Shown here: positions 1-5,173 of the stretch, piece by piece
How positions within the stretch are numbered: the stretch's first letter is position 1
Layout: each line of letters opens with the position of its first letter
Assembly (NCBI GenBank): GCA_905373565.1
Contig: CAJPTT010000177.1
Span: forward strand, 1 to 5,545
DNA from: an uncultured Treponema sp.
GTDB lineage: Bacteria > Spirochaetota > Spirochaetia > Treponematales > Treponemataceae
Direction: 5' to 3'
Length of the DNA: 5,545 nt
Notes under the pieces: model-generated
Database searches by the model: none
The model's input: the letters and a program-made list of their open reading frames with translations, nothing else
What the model was told of the DNA's origin: nothing
Made by a program: the position numbers and the translations under genes

Positions 1-2
1 AT

Positions 3-2159
3 ATTATATATACTTTTATCTTTATGGCTGCTGCACCCGCATTCGCCCAGAATTTCACTTCTGCACAAAAGAAAGTAAGGGATTCTGTTGTTTCGATTTT
101 CTGTAAGGATTTAGAAGGAAATATTTCAACAGGAACCGGTTTTTTTATTTCAGAAGATGGACTTCTTTTAACTTGTGCCCATGTGGTAAAGGGTGCAATC
201 GATATTCGCATAGCTTCGGAATCAATAGGCAGTGTTAATGAGGCAACTATTATTTCTGCGTTATGGGATACAAATTCAAATACCAGCGACATAGCGTTAT
301 TAAAAGTAATGGGGACGGGAACATTTACGCCGGTAAAACTCGGCGACACCAGTGCGTTCTCTGCTAAGGAAAATACCGGCATGGAAATCGGTGTGCTTGG
401 TTATCCCCGAGCCCTAGACCTTGCCCAGTTTGGAACGCTTTCGATGTCCGGCAATAAGGGAAATATTACAGCCCTGCAGGGCAGCAATCTCCAAACAATC
501 ATACAGCATGATGCCGCCACCAATCCGGGAAATTCCGGCGGCCCGATTTTTGATATGCATGGTGCGGTTATCGGTATTGTGAATGCAAAACTGCGTGAAG
601 CGGAAGGTATTAACTTTGCCATCAATATTCAGGCGGCAAAAAAACTGATTGCCGATTTGGATCCCGCGGCCGGTATCGATATAAAAAATACGGAACAGTT
701 TTCATCATTTTTAAAAAAAGTAGCAAAAACAGTCAACAAAACAACCTTGTCTCTTGCGACACGTCCGACAAAAGCGATATGTCTTATCAAAGAAACGCAG
801 TATGTAAATGTATCGCCATGCAAATTCCATTTGTATCCAGGCGACTACACTCTCGTTATTATGAAAGACGGCTATAAAACCGAAGAACGGATTATTACCG
901 TAGAGGAAAACAAGGCAAACGATTTTATACCGGATCTTGTGCCGGAAAATAAAAATGAGCCGGTTAAGTCAAATAAAACATCAATGTCAAGCGATAAAAC
1001 GTACGCTCAATTTCTTCCTAAGCAAACGGGTACCTTCGAAATAACCAGCGCGAAAAAAGGAAAGGTGTTTTATCTGCACATAAAGGCCTTTTATGAGGCT
1101 ATAACGAGCGACAGCAGTCTGTATATTTCTTACCAAATGGTGCTCGATAGTCTAAAAGAATGGATTTTCAAAGAAGGGGATCGTGAAATGTGGAAACAGT
1201 TGTATGAGATGTGTTCATCAAAGCTTAATACACCGTGTTCGATTACGGTACCTGTGGGAGAATACATTGTATGGCTCGAGGATGATAAACTGCTTACGTA
1301 TCGAATCGTTACCCTAAAACAGAACGAAACTCAAAAGCTCTATTTTGACAACGGCCCCAGAACCGTACGGGTATACACACAACAGGAGGGGGTTTCTATT
1401 TATAATAGTTCGGGAAACCTTGTCGGTGAAACAAAGCTGCAAGAAAGCAGCGAGCGTCCCTTTATGGAATTTACGGCTTATGGCTCCTTTACGTCGTATA
1501 AAATTACGGCAAAGAAAGAGGGTTTTTATTCGGATACTAAGTATATTTCAATCGCCAATCCTGATATGTGTGAAGTGAGCTTTGCTCTGAAAAAAGATCC
1601 CCGCCCCAAAACTTTCTCTCGTAACTACCCGCGCGGTATTTTTAGCTTCGGAGTTATGCTGAATGGGGATAAGGCCTTTAAAAATGTATATAAAACAGCC
1701 TTAGGCGGCGGTTTTCATTATTTAAGCGGCAGCGGCTCTTCTTTTTTTAGCTGGCGGTGGTTTTACGGAATAAATGCCTATGCAGGTTCTACGGTAATTT
1801 CAAAAGCGGCTCCGGCCTATATGGATTCCGGAACGGTTGTCTTTGCCAACAGCGGTTTGGGAGGCGGCGTCAATATGGCGATAAACCGTTTTTCGCTTTA
1901 TTTGGGACTGGCTTATGATATGGCTTTTTTGTATGAAAAAGTCGCGCTTAAAGATAAAAATGCGTACCGCAACTTCTCTTATTCGCTCGTCGGTTTTGAA
2001 GCCGATGCGTTCGCTCAAGTGATGATAACCCATACCGTAGGGATAACGCTGTTGTATAAGTACCACTACAATCCGACGCTTCTGCAAAGCATGTTAAACA
2101 GGTATGGGTATGTAAGCGACATCGGCGGCCATGCAGTGGGTATCGGTGTGAGATTTTAG
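3..2159 (+). CDS. Exported trypsin-like serine protease with PEGA-like modules and C-terminal outer-membrane beta-barrel (5' partial)
   Basis: The reading frame is open to the left edge. The seven codons before the ATG at 24 read IIYTFIF and run into MAAAPAFA|QN, which together look like the end of a signal peptide, so the true start lies outside the window. Numbered from that ATG, residues 15-215 are a chymotrypsin-fold protease: His53 in TCAHVV, Asp89 in SDIALLKV and Ser171 in NPGNSGGP give the Deg/HtrA-style triad. No PDZ domain follows. Residues about 240-305, 400-440 and 446-526 look like PEGA-type beta modules (for example PGDYTLVIMKDGY and GVSIYNSSGNLVGET). Residues about 538-711 contain eight amphipathic Gly/aromatic-rich strands and end in GIGVRF, a typical barrel C-terminus with terminal Phe. 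I infer a protease tethered to the outer membrane, probably facing the periplasm because 8-stranded barrels usually keep both ends inside. The substrate is unknown. The protease call is firm; the barrel is inferred from strand pattern only. Confidence 0.88.
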   Translation: MIYTFIFMAAAPAFAQNFTSAQKKVRDSVVSIFCKDLEGNISTGTGFFISEDGLLLTCAHVVKGAIDIRIASESIGSVNEATIISALWDTNSNTSDIALLKVMGTGTFTPVKLGDTSAFSAKENTGMEIGVLGYPRALDLAQFGTLSMSGNKGNITALQGSNLQTIIQHDAATNPGNSGGPIFDMHGAVIGIVNAKLREAEGINFAINIQAAKKLIADLDPAAGIDIKNTEQFSSFLKKVAKTVNKTTLSLATRPTKAICLIKETQYVNVSPCKFHLYPGDYTLVIMKDGYKTEERIITVEENKANDFIPDLVPENKNEPVKSNKTSMSSDKTYAQFLPKQTGTFEITSAKKGKVFYLHIKAFYEAITSDSSLYISYQMVLDSLKEWIFKEGDREMWKQLYEMCSSKLNTPCSITVPVGEYIVWLEDDKLLTYRIVTLKQNETQKLYFDNGPRTVRVYTQQEGVSIYNSSGNLVGETKLQESSERPFMEFTAYGSFTSYKITAKKEGFYSDTKYISIANPDMCEVSFALKKDPRPKTFSRNYPRGIFSFGVMLNGDKAFKNVYKTALGGGFHYLSGSGSSFFSWRWFYGINAYAGSTVISKAAPAYMDSGTVVFANSGLGGGVNMAINRFSLYLGLAYDMAFLYEKVALKDKNAYRNFSYSLVGFEADAFAQVMITHTVGITLLYKYHYNPTLLQSMLNRYGYVSDIGGHAVGIGVRF

Positions 2160-2199
2160 GACATAAGGATGTCCTAAAAGCAGGGGGCTTTTGGGACGT
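2154..2199 (+). promoter_or_regulatory. Three-armed inverted repeat with two exclusive hairpins, overlapping the protease stop codon
   Basis: Arm 1 (2154-2164, TTTTAGGACAT) is a perfect 11-bp complement of arm 2 (2169-2179, ATGTCCTAAAA) with a 4-nt loop AAGG. Arm 2, extended to 2181, also pairs over 13 bp with arm 3 (2187-2199, GCTTTTGGGACGT), with two G-T wobbles and loop AGGGG. Both hairpins cannot form at once. Arm 1 contains the stop codon at 2157-2159, so a terminating ribosome would cover it and favour hairpin 2-3. A loose T-rich stretch (2199-2219) follows arm 3 but is interrupted by C and A, so it would be a poor intrinsic terminator. A role as attenuator, mRNA stabiliser or coupling element before the CARDB lipoprotein gene is inference. 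Confidence 0.55.
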
Positions 2200-2219
2200 T
2201 CCGTTCTCTTTTAATTTTT

Positions 2220-2224
2220 GGAGG
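2220..2224 (+). promoter_or_regulatory. Ribosome binding site of the CARDB lipoprotein gene
   Basis: GGAGG lies 7 nt before the ATG at 2232. It fixes the start, which also places a Lys-containing n-region and hydrophobic signal segment directly before a lipobox cysteine. No convincing -10/-35 pair is visible in the 72-nt gap upstream, so cotranscription with the protease gene is likely. Confidence 0.85.
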
Positions 2225-2231
2225 TATAAAG

Positions 2232-3290
2232 ATGAAAATATTACAGATGCTAAAAAAAGCAGGCGGCATAGCGGCGCTGGCCATAGTGTTGGAATCATGC
2301 AGCAATGCGTTACCGCCCTTTGCGCTAACAAAGGGTATTACAGAAAACCGGCAAAACGACAGTATATCCGGTGGAAATAACAATAATTCGACAAATAACA
2401 CTAACTCTTCAGATGAAAAAGACAAACCTGATCTTGTAGCAGTCAGCCTTGAACCGGGGATCGGAATGCCGGTAGCAGGAAAGTGGGAGGTATGGGAAGC
2501 CGAAACCTACGAAAACGGTGTTATTGCTACAATAAAAAATAAAGGTGACGCCGACATTGCCACCTTGTTTAAGGTCGGCGTGTATGCACGATATAATAAT
2601 TCGGATGTATATAGTTATTCCAATAAAATTGGCGAGGTTGAGGTTACCGGTTTAAAGGCGGGGGAGACAAAAAAAATATCGATAACTATCAGTATCCCAA
2701 ATAATAGCTCCATCGGAACAAACAACTACATCGGCCTTTGGGTTGACAATGGACAAAATATTAAGGAAAGCGATGAAGACAATAATAAGGGCGGTTATGA
2801 TAAGGCAGTAAATGAGTATCAGCTGGGTGGGGAAGCACTCCATCTTCTGCATATCCACGAAAACCGGCCGGATATTGTGGCGCTTAGCTTTAGGCCTCCT
2901 TCTTCTCTAAAGATGGGCGTTCCTAACAGCGCATCCGTTACGATTAAAAACACCGGACACCGCGATGCCTTAGGTCTTTTTAAAGTTGGTGTCTATATGC
3001 GGTATAATAATCAAGATGTGTATCGTTATTCCAATAAAATTGGCGAGATTGAAGTTACCAATTTAAAAGCTGGCGAAACAAAACATCTAACAATTCCCCT
3101 TTTGCTTAAAGATAGCTACGCTTTCAATCAATACTGGTATATCGGGGTGTGGGTTGATAGCGACGGTAATATTAACGAAATGGATCGTGAACGTAAAGGA
3201 GACGGTGATTACAATAAAGGAGGCTATAACGGCAATACCAATAGTTATGAACCTGGTGCTTTACTGAAAACAGTATATTACAGCAACTAG
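2232..3290 (+). CDS. Lipoprotein with two tandem CARDB domains
   Basis: The 352-residue product begins with a lipoprotein signal peptide: MKILQMLKK, a hydrophobic stretch, then LESC with Cys23 as the probable lipidated residue. Glu at -2 is unusual for a classical lipobox but spirochaetal lipoboxes are relaxed. An Asn/Ser-rich linker (about residues 46-64) leads to two homologous beta-sandwich repeats starting at KPDLVAVSL (65) and RPDIVALSF (212). Each has the CARDB hallmarks: a central LFKVGVY strand, a KAGETK turn, and an IG(L/V)WVD strand followed by an acidic D..N.I.E.D segment and NKGGY. Domain 1 carries about ten extra residues early on. CARDB domains are usually extracellular adhesion or scaffold modules; no enzyme motif is present. 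Surface or periplasmic exposure as a membrane-anchored lipoprotein is inferred. The gene lies 72 nt behind the protease gene and may share its transcript. Confidence 0.88.
   Translation: MKILQMLKKAGGIAALAIVLESCSNALPPFALTKGITENRQNDSISGGNNNNSTNNTNSSDEKDKPDLVAVSLEPGIGMPVAGKWEVWEAETYENGVIATIKNKGDADIATLFKVGVYARYNNSDVYSYSNKIGEVEVTGLKAGETKKISITISIPNNSSIGTNNYIGLWVDNGQNIKESDEDNNKGGYDKAVNEYQLGGEALHLLHIHENRPDIVALSFRPPSSLKMGVPNSASVTIKNTGHRDALGLFKVGVYMRYNNQDVYRYSNKIGEIEVTNLKAGETKHLTIPLLLKDSYAFNQYWYIGVWVDSDGNINEMDRERKGDGDYNKGGYNGNTNSYEPGALLKTVYYSN
2615..3047 (+). repeat. In-frame tandem repeat encoding the two CARDB domains
   Basis: A 22-nt block is identical at 2615-2636 and 3026-3047, a 411-nt (137-codon) offset in the same frame. 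Flanking DNA is also similar: both copies encode FKVGVY, a short aromatic/Asn run, YSNKIGE and a KAGETK turn. The match marks intragenic duplication of a CARDB unit with the core kept nearly unchanged, while the N-terminal part of each unit has diverged and differs by about ten residues in length. Confidence 0.75.
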
Positions 3291-3304
3291 GGCGTAGAAT
3301 AAAT

Positions 3305-3336
3305 GCCGGCGGTTCGCCGACATCATCGGCTTTTCT
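3305..3336 (+). terminator. Intrinsic terminator after the CARDB lipoprotein gene
   Basis: The stem GCCGA (3316-3320) and TCGGC (3326-3330) closes a CATCA loop and runs straight into TTTTCT (3331-3336), 15 nt after the lipoprotein stop. The stem is short but GC-rich. An alternative hairpin, CGGCG (3307-3311) with CGCCG (3315-3319) and loop GTT, overlaps the first arm and would compete with it. The region likely ends the protease/CARDB transcript at least partially. Confidence 0.6.
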
Positions 3337-3422
3337 ACACAACAGCTTGTGCGTGTGGAGTGTGCGGCAGCTTACCTTCGGCAGTTGATGCTGCTGCCTG
3401 ACGGTAAACGCCGGATAGTAAC
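3337..3422 (+). other. Leader region of the small lipoprotein gene
   Basis: A GTG at 3349 would extend the downstream frame by 28 residues, but that stretch has no ribosome site and would bury the signal peptide inside the protein, so I treat it as untranslated. It holds an inverted repeat GGCAGC (3366-3371) and GCTGCC (3393-3398) with a 21-nt loop. A TTGATG hexamer at 3385 lacks a -10 at a suitable distance, so no promoter can be called. Confidence 0.35.
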
Positions 3423-3427
3423 GGAGG
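3423..3427 (+). promoter_or_regulatory. Ribosome binding site deciding the start of the small lipoprotein gene
   Basis: GGAGG, 5 nt before the ATG at 3433. This selects the ATG over the upstream in-frame GTG at 3349 and places the Arg-rich n-region of the signal peptide at the N-terminus. Confidence 0.82.
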
Positions 3428-3432
3428 TTAAG

Positions 3433-3891
3433 ATGAAACGAAGAAGATTAGTTTCAATGGTTGGACTGATACTTATGATTATCGGGACAGTATTTATGAC
3501 AAGCGGATGTTTGATGAGACGTGCCTTGAGAGGGTACAGCTTGTTCGCAAAACAAGATACGTCGGTAACATGGCAAATGGAAACACTTAACTGGTCATGG
3601 AAGTATCTTCAGCGGCCGCGTGATAAAGTAAAAAAATTAAGTAATTGGTCAAAATTAGTTGCTTCAATTTGTATGTATGCGGATAGAAACGGTGCCGACT
3701 ATAAGGTATGGTATAAGTTTACCGCACCTGAGAAACCCGGAGAAGTATATTATGCAATGAAAACGTTAACTTCAAAAGGTGCTCTTTGGTGGGCAGTCTA
3801 TCAAGATATTGAAGGGCTTGAACAAACTGAGCCCGCTGAATCAACTGAACCTATTGAACCCTCTGAATCCGCTAAACCAACTGAACAGTAA
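3433..3891 (+). CDS. Small putative lipoprotein with Thr/Glu/Pro-rich tail, function unknown
   Basis: The 152-residue product starts MKRRRLVSM, continues with a hydrophobic helix and reaches MTSGC, with Cys26 as a plausible lipidated cysteine in a relaxed spirochaetal lipobox (Thr at -3). The mature part (about 27-127) is rich in Trp, Tyr and Lys, with VTWQMETLNWSWKYL and DYKVWYKFTAPEKPGEVYY, suggesting a small compact domain; I do not recognise a family. The last about 20 residues are a low-complexity series of TEP/SEP-like units (ESTEPIEPSESAKPTEQ), likely an extended acidic tail. The gene follows the CARDB lipoprotein gene by 142 nt, beyond a terminator, so it may have its own promoter, although none is clear. 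If Cys26 is not lipidated, the N-terminal helix would be a membrane anchor. Confidence 0.75.
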   Translation: MKRRRLVSMVGLILMIIGTVFMTSGCLMRRALRGYSLFAKQDTSVTWQMETLNWSWKYLQRPRDKVKKLSNWSKLVASICMYADRNGADYKVWYKFTAPEKPGEVYYAMKTLTSKGALWWAVYQDIEGLEQTEPAESTEPIEPSESAKPTEQ

Positions 3892-3916
3892 GTTTGAAAA
3901 TTATGCAGGGCGGGCC

Positions 3917-3955
3917 GGGTATGTCGAAAAAGTAACCAACTTTTGAGACATCCCC
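3917..3955. repeat. Imperfect long hairpin downstream of the small lipoprotein gene
   Basis: ATGTC (3921-3925) pairs with GACAT (3947-3951), and AAAAGT (3928-3933) with ACTTTT (3939-3944) around an AACCA loop. Between the two stems lie facing GA/GA dinucleotides, which can form tandem G-A pairs in RNA. GGG (3917-3919) and CCC (3952-3954) extend the base across a one-base bulge. No T run follows on either strand, so it is not a standard intrinsic terminator, though it sits 25 nt past the stop and could stabilise the 3' end. Confidence 0.55.
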
Positions 3956-4004
3956 GCGATATTGCATGAACCCACTGAAATCCTGTCAGCAGAAGCGATG
4001 CTAT

Positions 4005-4036
4005 GGTAATTTGCAACGTCCATGTTGCAAATTACC
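4005..4036. repeat. Perfect 13-bp inverted repeat
   Basis: GGTAATTTGCAAC (4005-4017) and GTTGCAAATTACC (4024-4036) are exact reverse complements around a 6-nt loop GTCCAT. It lies in the gap between converging genes with no adjacent T run. It could be an RNA stem or a palindromic binding site, or part of a dispersed intergenic element together with its neighbours. Confidence 0.75.
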
Positions 4037-4044
4037 TTGCGAGG

Positions 4045-4069
4045 TTCACAAAAATACGATTTTTGTGAA
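4045..4069. repeat. Perfect 11-bp inverted repeat
   Basis: TTCACAAAAAT (4045-4055) and ATTTTTGTGAA (4059-4069) are exact reverse complements around a 3-nt loop ACG, only 8 nt after the 13-bp palindrome. The A/T run lies inside the stem rather than after it, so it does not match the usual terminator layout. Confidence 0.72.
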
Positions 4070-4091
4070 ACGTCGTTTATGCTCTAGCCAT

Positions 4092-4107
4092 CCGCCCTCC
4101 GTGGCGG
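4092..4107. repeat. Short GC-rich hairpin
   Basis: CCGCC (4092-4096) pairs with GGCGG (4103-4107) around CTCCGT. It lies 21 nt beyond the stop of the CYTH gene on the minus strand and could contribute to ending that transcript, but no T run follows. The nearby GCGGGGAT (4104-4111) is also the reverse complement of ATCCCCGC at 3950-3957, so the two ends of the hairpin cluster could pair with each other. Confidence 0.4.
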
Positions 4108-4125
4108 GGATACCACCGTATATTT

Positions 4126-4713
4126 TCAAAAGGTGTGCAGCAGCTCATTATACGGGCGTATTTCGATAGCCGATTGCGGTACTTCTAAAGCGGCAAGCAG
4201 GGTATCGAAAATAATCTGTGCATTGCGGATATGCCGTTCGGAAGCGGCTGTATCGGAACCTTCATCACTATAGAGAACTTCGATTTCCAAGAAATGCCCG
4301 ATCGGATGGATGAAGGATAGCTCCGCCGAAATGGAATAGGTGTCTTCGAGTATGTCCGCCGGAAATAAGCTTGAGTGCGGAACAAAAACTTTCGTATCCT
4401 TTTGTTTTTTCGCTGTGCAGTGTATACCGAGGCTTTCGAGCATTTCGGTAAATACCGGTACGGCCGCGGCTGCAAGTTCAAATTCGAGTTCGCGGTTGGT
4501 TTCTATCGTACCGGTATAGTGTTTTTGCTTATGCGTTACCAGAACTCTTTCCTTATCCGCAATGCACTCGCGCCGCACTCGTAGCGTCTTTTCTCCGATC
4601 GTCCGGTATTGGTCGGTCTTGACACAGTGGAATGAAAAATCTGCGATGCGGGATAGCAGCGCTTCGGTTTTTTCGGGATGCTCAAGATGCGCTTTTATTT
4701 CGATTTCGTGCAT
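4126..4713 (-). CDS. CYTH-domain protein (CyaB/thiamine triphosphatase superfamily)
   Basis: The 195-residue product (numbered from the ATG at 4713) opens with the CYTH signature E3-I-E5-I-K7. Further conserved-type positions follow: L44-R-V-R47, T60-H-K62, R74-E75, a Lys-rich KKQKDTK strand near 102-108 and the late acidic pair FLEIEV (E143, E145). Such residues line the triphosphate tunnel, with Lys/Arg binding phosphates and Glu binding divalent metal. Members include class IV adenylate cyclases, thiamine triphosphatases and inorganic triphosphatases; the sequence does not settle which activity applies. The protein is cytosolic, with no signal peptide. Length and motif order are typical of a single-domain member. 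A TTG two codons upstream (4717-4719) is an alternative start; the ATG is preferred because it sits two residues before the ExExK motif. No Shine-Dalgarno is visible for either. It lies 44 nt behind the tRNA-binding gene and is probably cotranscribed with it. Confidence 0.85.
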   Translation of the reverse strand: MHEIEIKAHLEHPEKTEALLSRIADFSFHCVKTDQYRTIGEKTLRVRRECIADKERVLVTHKQKHYTGTIETNRELEFELAAAAVPVFTEMLESLGIHCTAKKQKDTKVFVPHSSLFPADILEDTYSISAELSFIHPIGHFLEIEVLYSDEGSDTAASERHIRNAQIIFDTLLAALEVPQSAIEIRPYNELLHTF

Positions 4714-4757
4714 ACGCAATATGTGCCGATATGGAAGGCGGTTTGTTCTTACGCTCG

Positions 4758-5108
4758 TTAGGTGATATCGGTGCCTGCGGGTACCGGTGTTTCGGGTTTG
4801 AGCAAAACGCAGATTGATGAATCTTCGGATTCCGCACAGAGCAGCATACCTTCGGAAACATGCCCGCGCATTTTAGCGGGTTTGAGATTTGCAAGCACGA
4901 TAATCTCTTTGCCGACCAATTCTTCGGCAGTGTAGTAGTCTACTAAACTCGAAACGATTTGGCGCGGCTTTTCTTCGCCGAGGTCTACCTGTAAAATGTA
5001 GAGCTTTTCCGCATTTTCAGCTTTTACACATTCCAAAACCTTGCCGGTTTTCAGCTGCAGTTTTGCAAAATCATCATAGGTAATTATTTCAGTTGCTTTT
5101 TCATCCAT
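4758..5108 (-). CDS. Stand-alone tRNA-binding OB-fold protein (MetRS C-terminal/Trbp111-like)
   Basis: All 116 residues match the EMAP-II/Trbp111 tRNA-binding fold that forms the C-terminal domain of many methionyl-tRNA synthetases. Landmarks are ITYDDFAKLQLKTGKVLE (9-26), the strand LYILQVDLG (36-44), the RQIVSSL turn (49-55), the VGKEIIVLANLKPAKMRG block (65-82) and SEGMLLCAE (85-93). The family usually dimerises and binds tRNA structure non-specifically. No catalytic synthetase domain precedes it: upstream is the end of rlmE. It could be a free Trbp111-type protein or a separately encoded MetRS beta subunit, depending on whether metG elsewhere has this domain. The ATG start fits the family N-terminus, has no Shine-Dalgarno, and lies just 9 nt after a good -10 box. 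Confidence 0.9.
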   Translation of the reverse strand: MDEKATEIITYDDFAKLQLKTGKVLECVKAENAEKLYILQVDLGEEKPRQIVSSLVDYYTAEELVGKEIIVLANLKPAKMRGHVSEGMLLCAESEDSSICVLLKPETPVPAGTDIT

Positions 5109-5117
5109 AATATTGCC

Positions 5118-5146
5118 AGTATATGAGAAAGAGACGAAAACTACAA
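5118..5146 (-). promoter_or_regulatory. Sigma-70-like promoter for the tRNA-binding/CYTH gene pair
   Basis: On the minus strand, TTGTAG (5146-5141) and TATACT (5123-5118) are separated by exactly 17 nt, in the gap between rlmE and the tRNA-binding gene. The -10 box ends 9 nt before the ATG, so initiation at the usual 6-8 nt distance would leave only 1-3 untranslated bases. This agrees with the missing Shine-Dalgarno. It is a sequence match only. Confidence 0.5.
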
Positions 5147-5173
5147 GTCCTGCTGCGGCTGTCTTACGAGAAC

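Noticed and set aside
24..26. ATG at 24 as the true start of the protease gene
   Set aside because: No ribosome site precedes it, the frame stays open to the window edge with hydrophobic codons, and starting here would leave only the end of a signal peptide.
3141..3185. EF-hand/dockerin-like calcium loop (DSDGNINEMD) in the CARDB lipoprotein
   Set aside because: The first ligand position is not acidic, and the same place in domain 1 reads VDNGQNIKESD; this is the normal acidic end of a CARDB strand rather than a separate calcium motif.
3349..3432. N-terminal extension of the small lipoprotein from a GTG at 3349
   Set aside because: It would place the signal peptide internally and has no Shine-Dalgarno, whereas the ATG at 3433 has GGAGG at 5 nt.
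4005..4069. CRISPR-like or tandem direct repeats
   Set aside because: The elements are single palindromes of different sequence, not repeated units with spacers.
3966..4169. 67-codon plus-strand frame across the central gap, rich in Cys
   Set aside because: It spans both perfect inverted repeats, overlaps the end of the CYTH gene, has no ribosome site and resembles no known protein; its composition follows from the hairpins.
4717..4719. TTG as start of the CYTH gene
   Set aside because: It adds only two residues, and the ATG at 4713 is equally close to the conserved ExExK motif; neither has a ribosome site, so the canonical codon is preferred.
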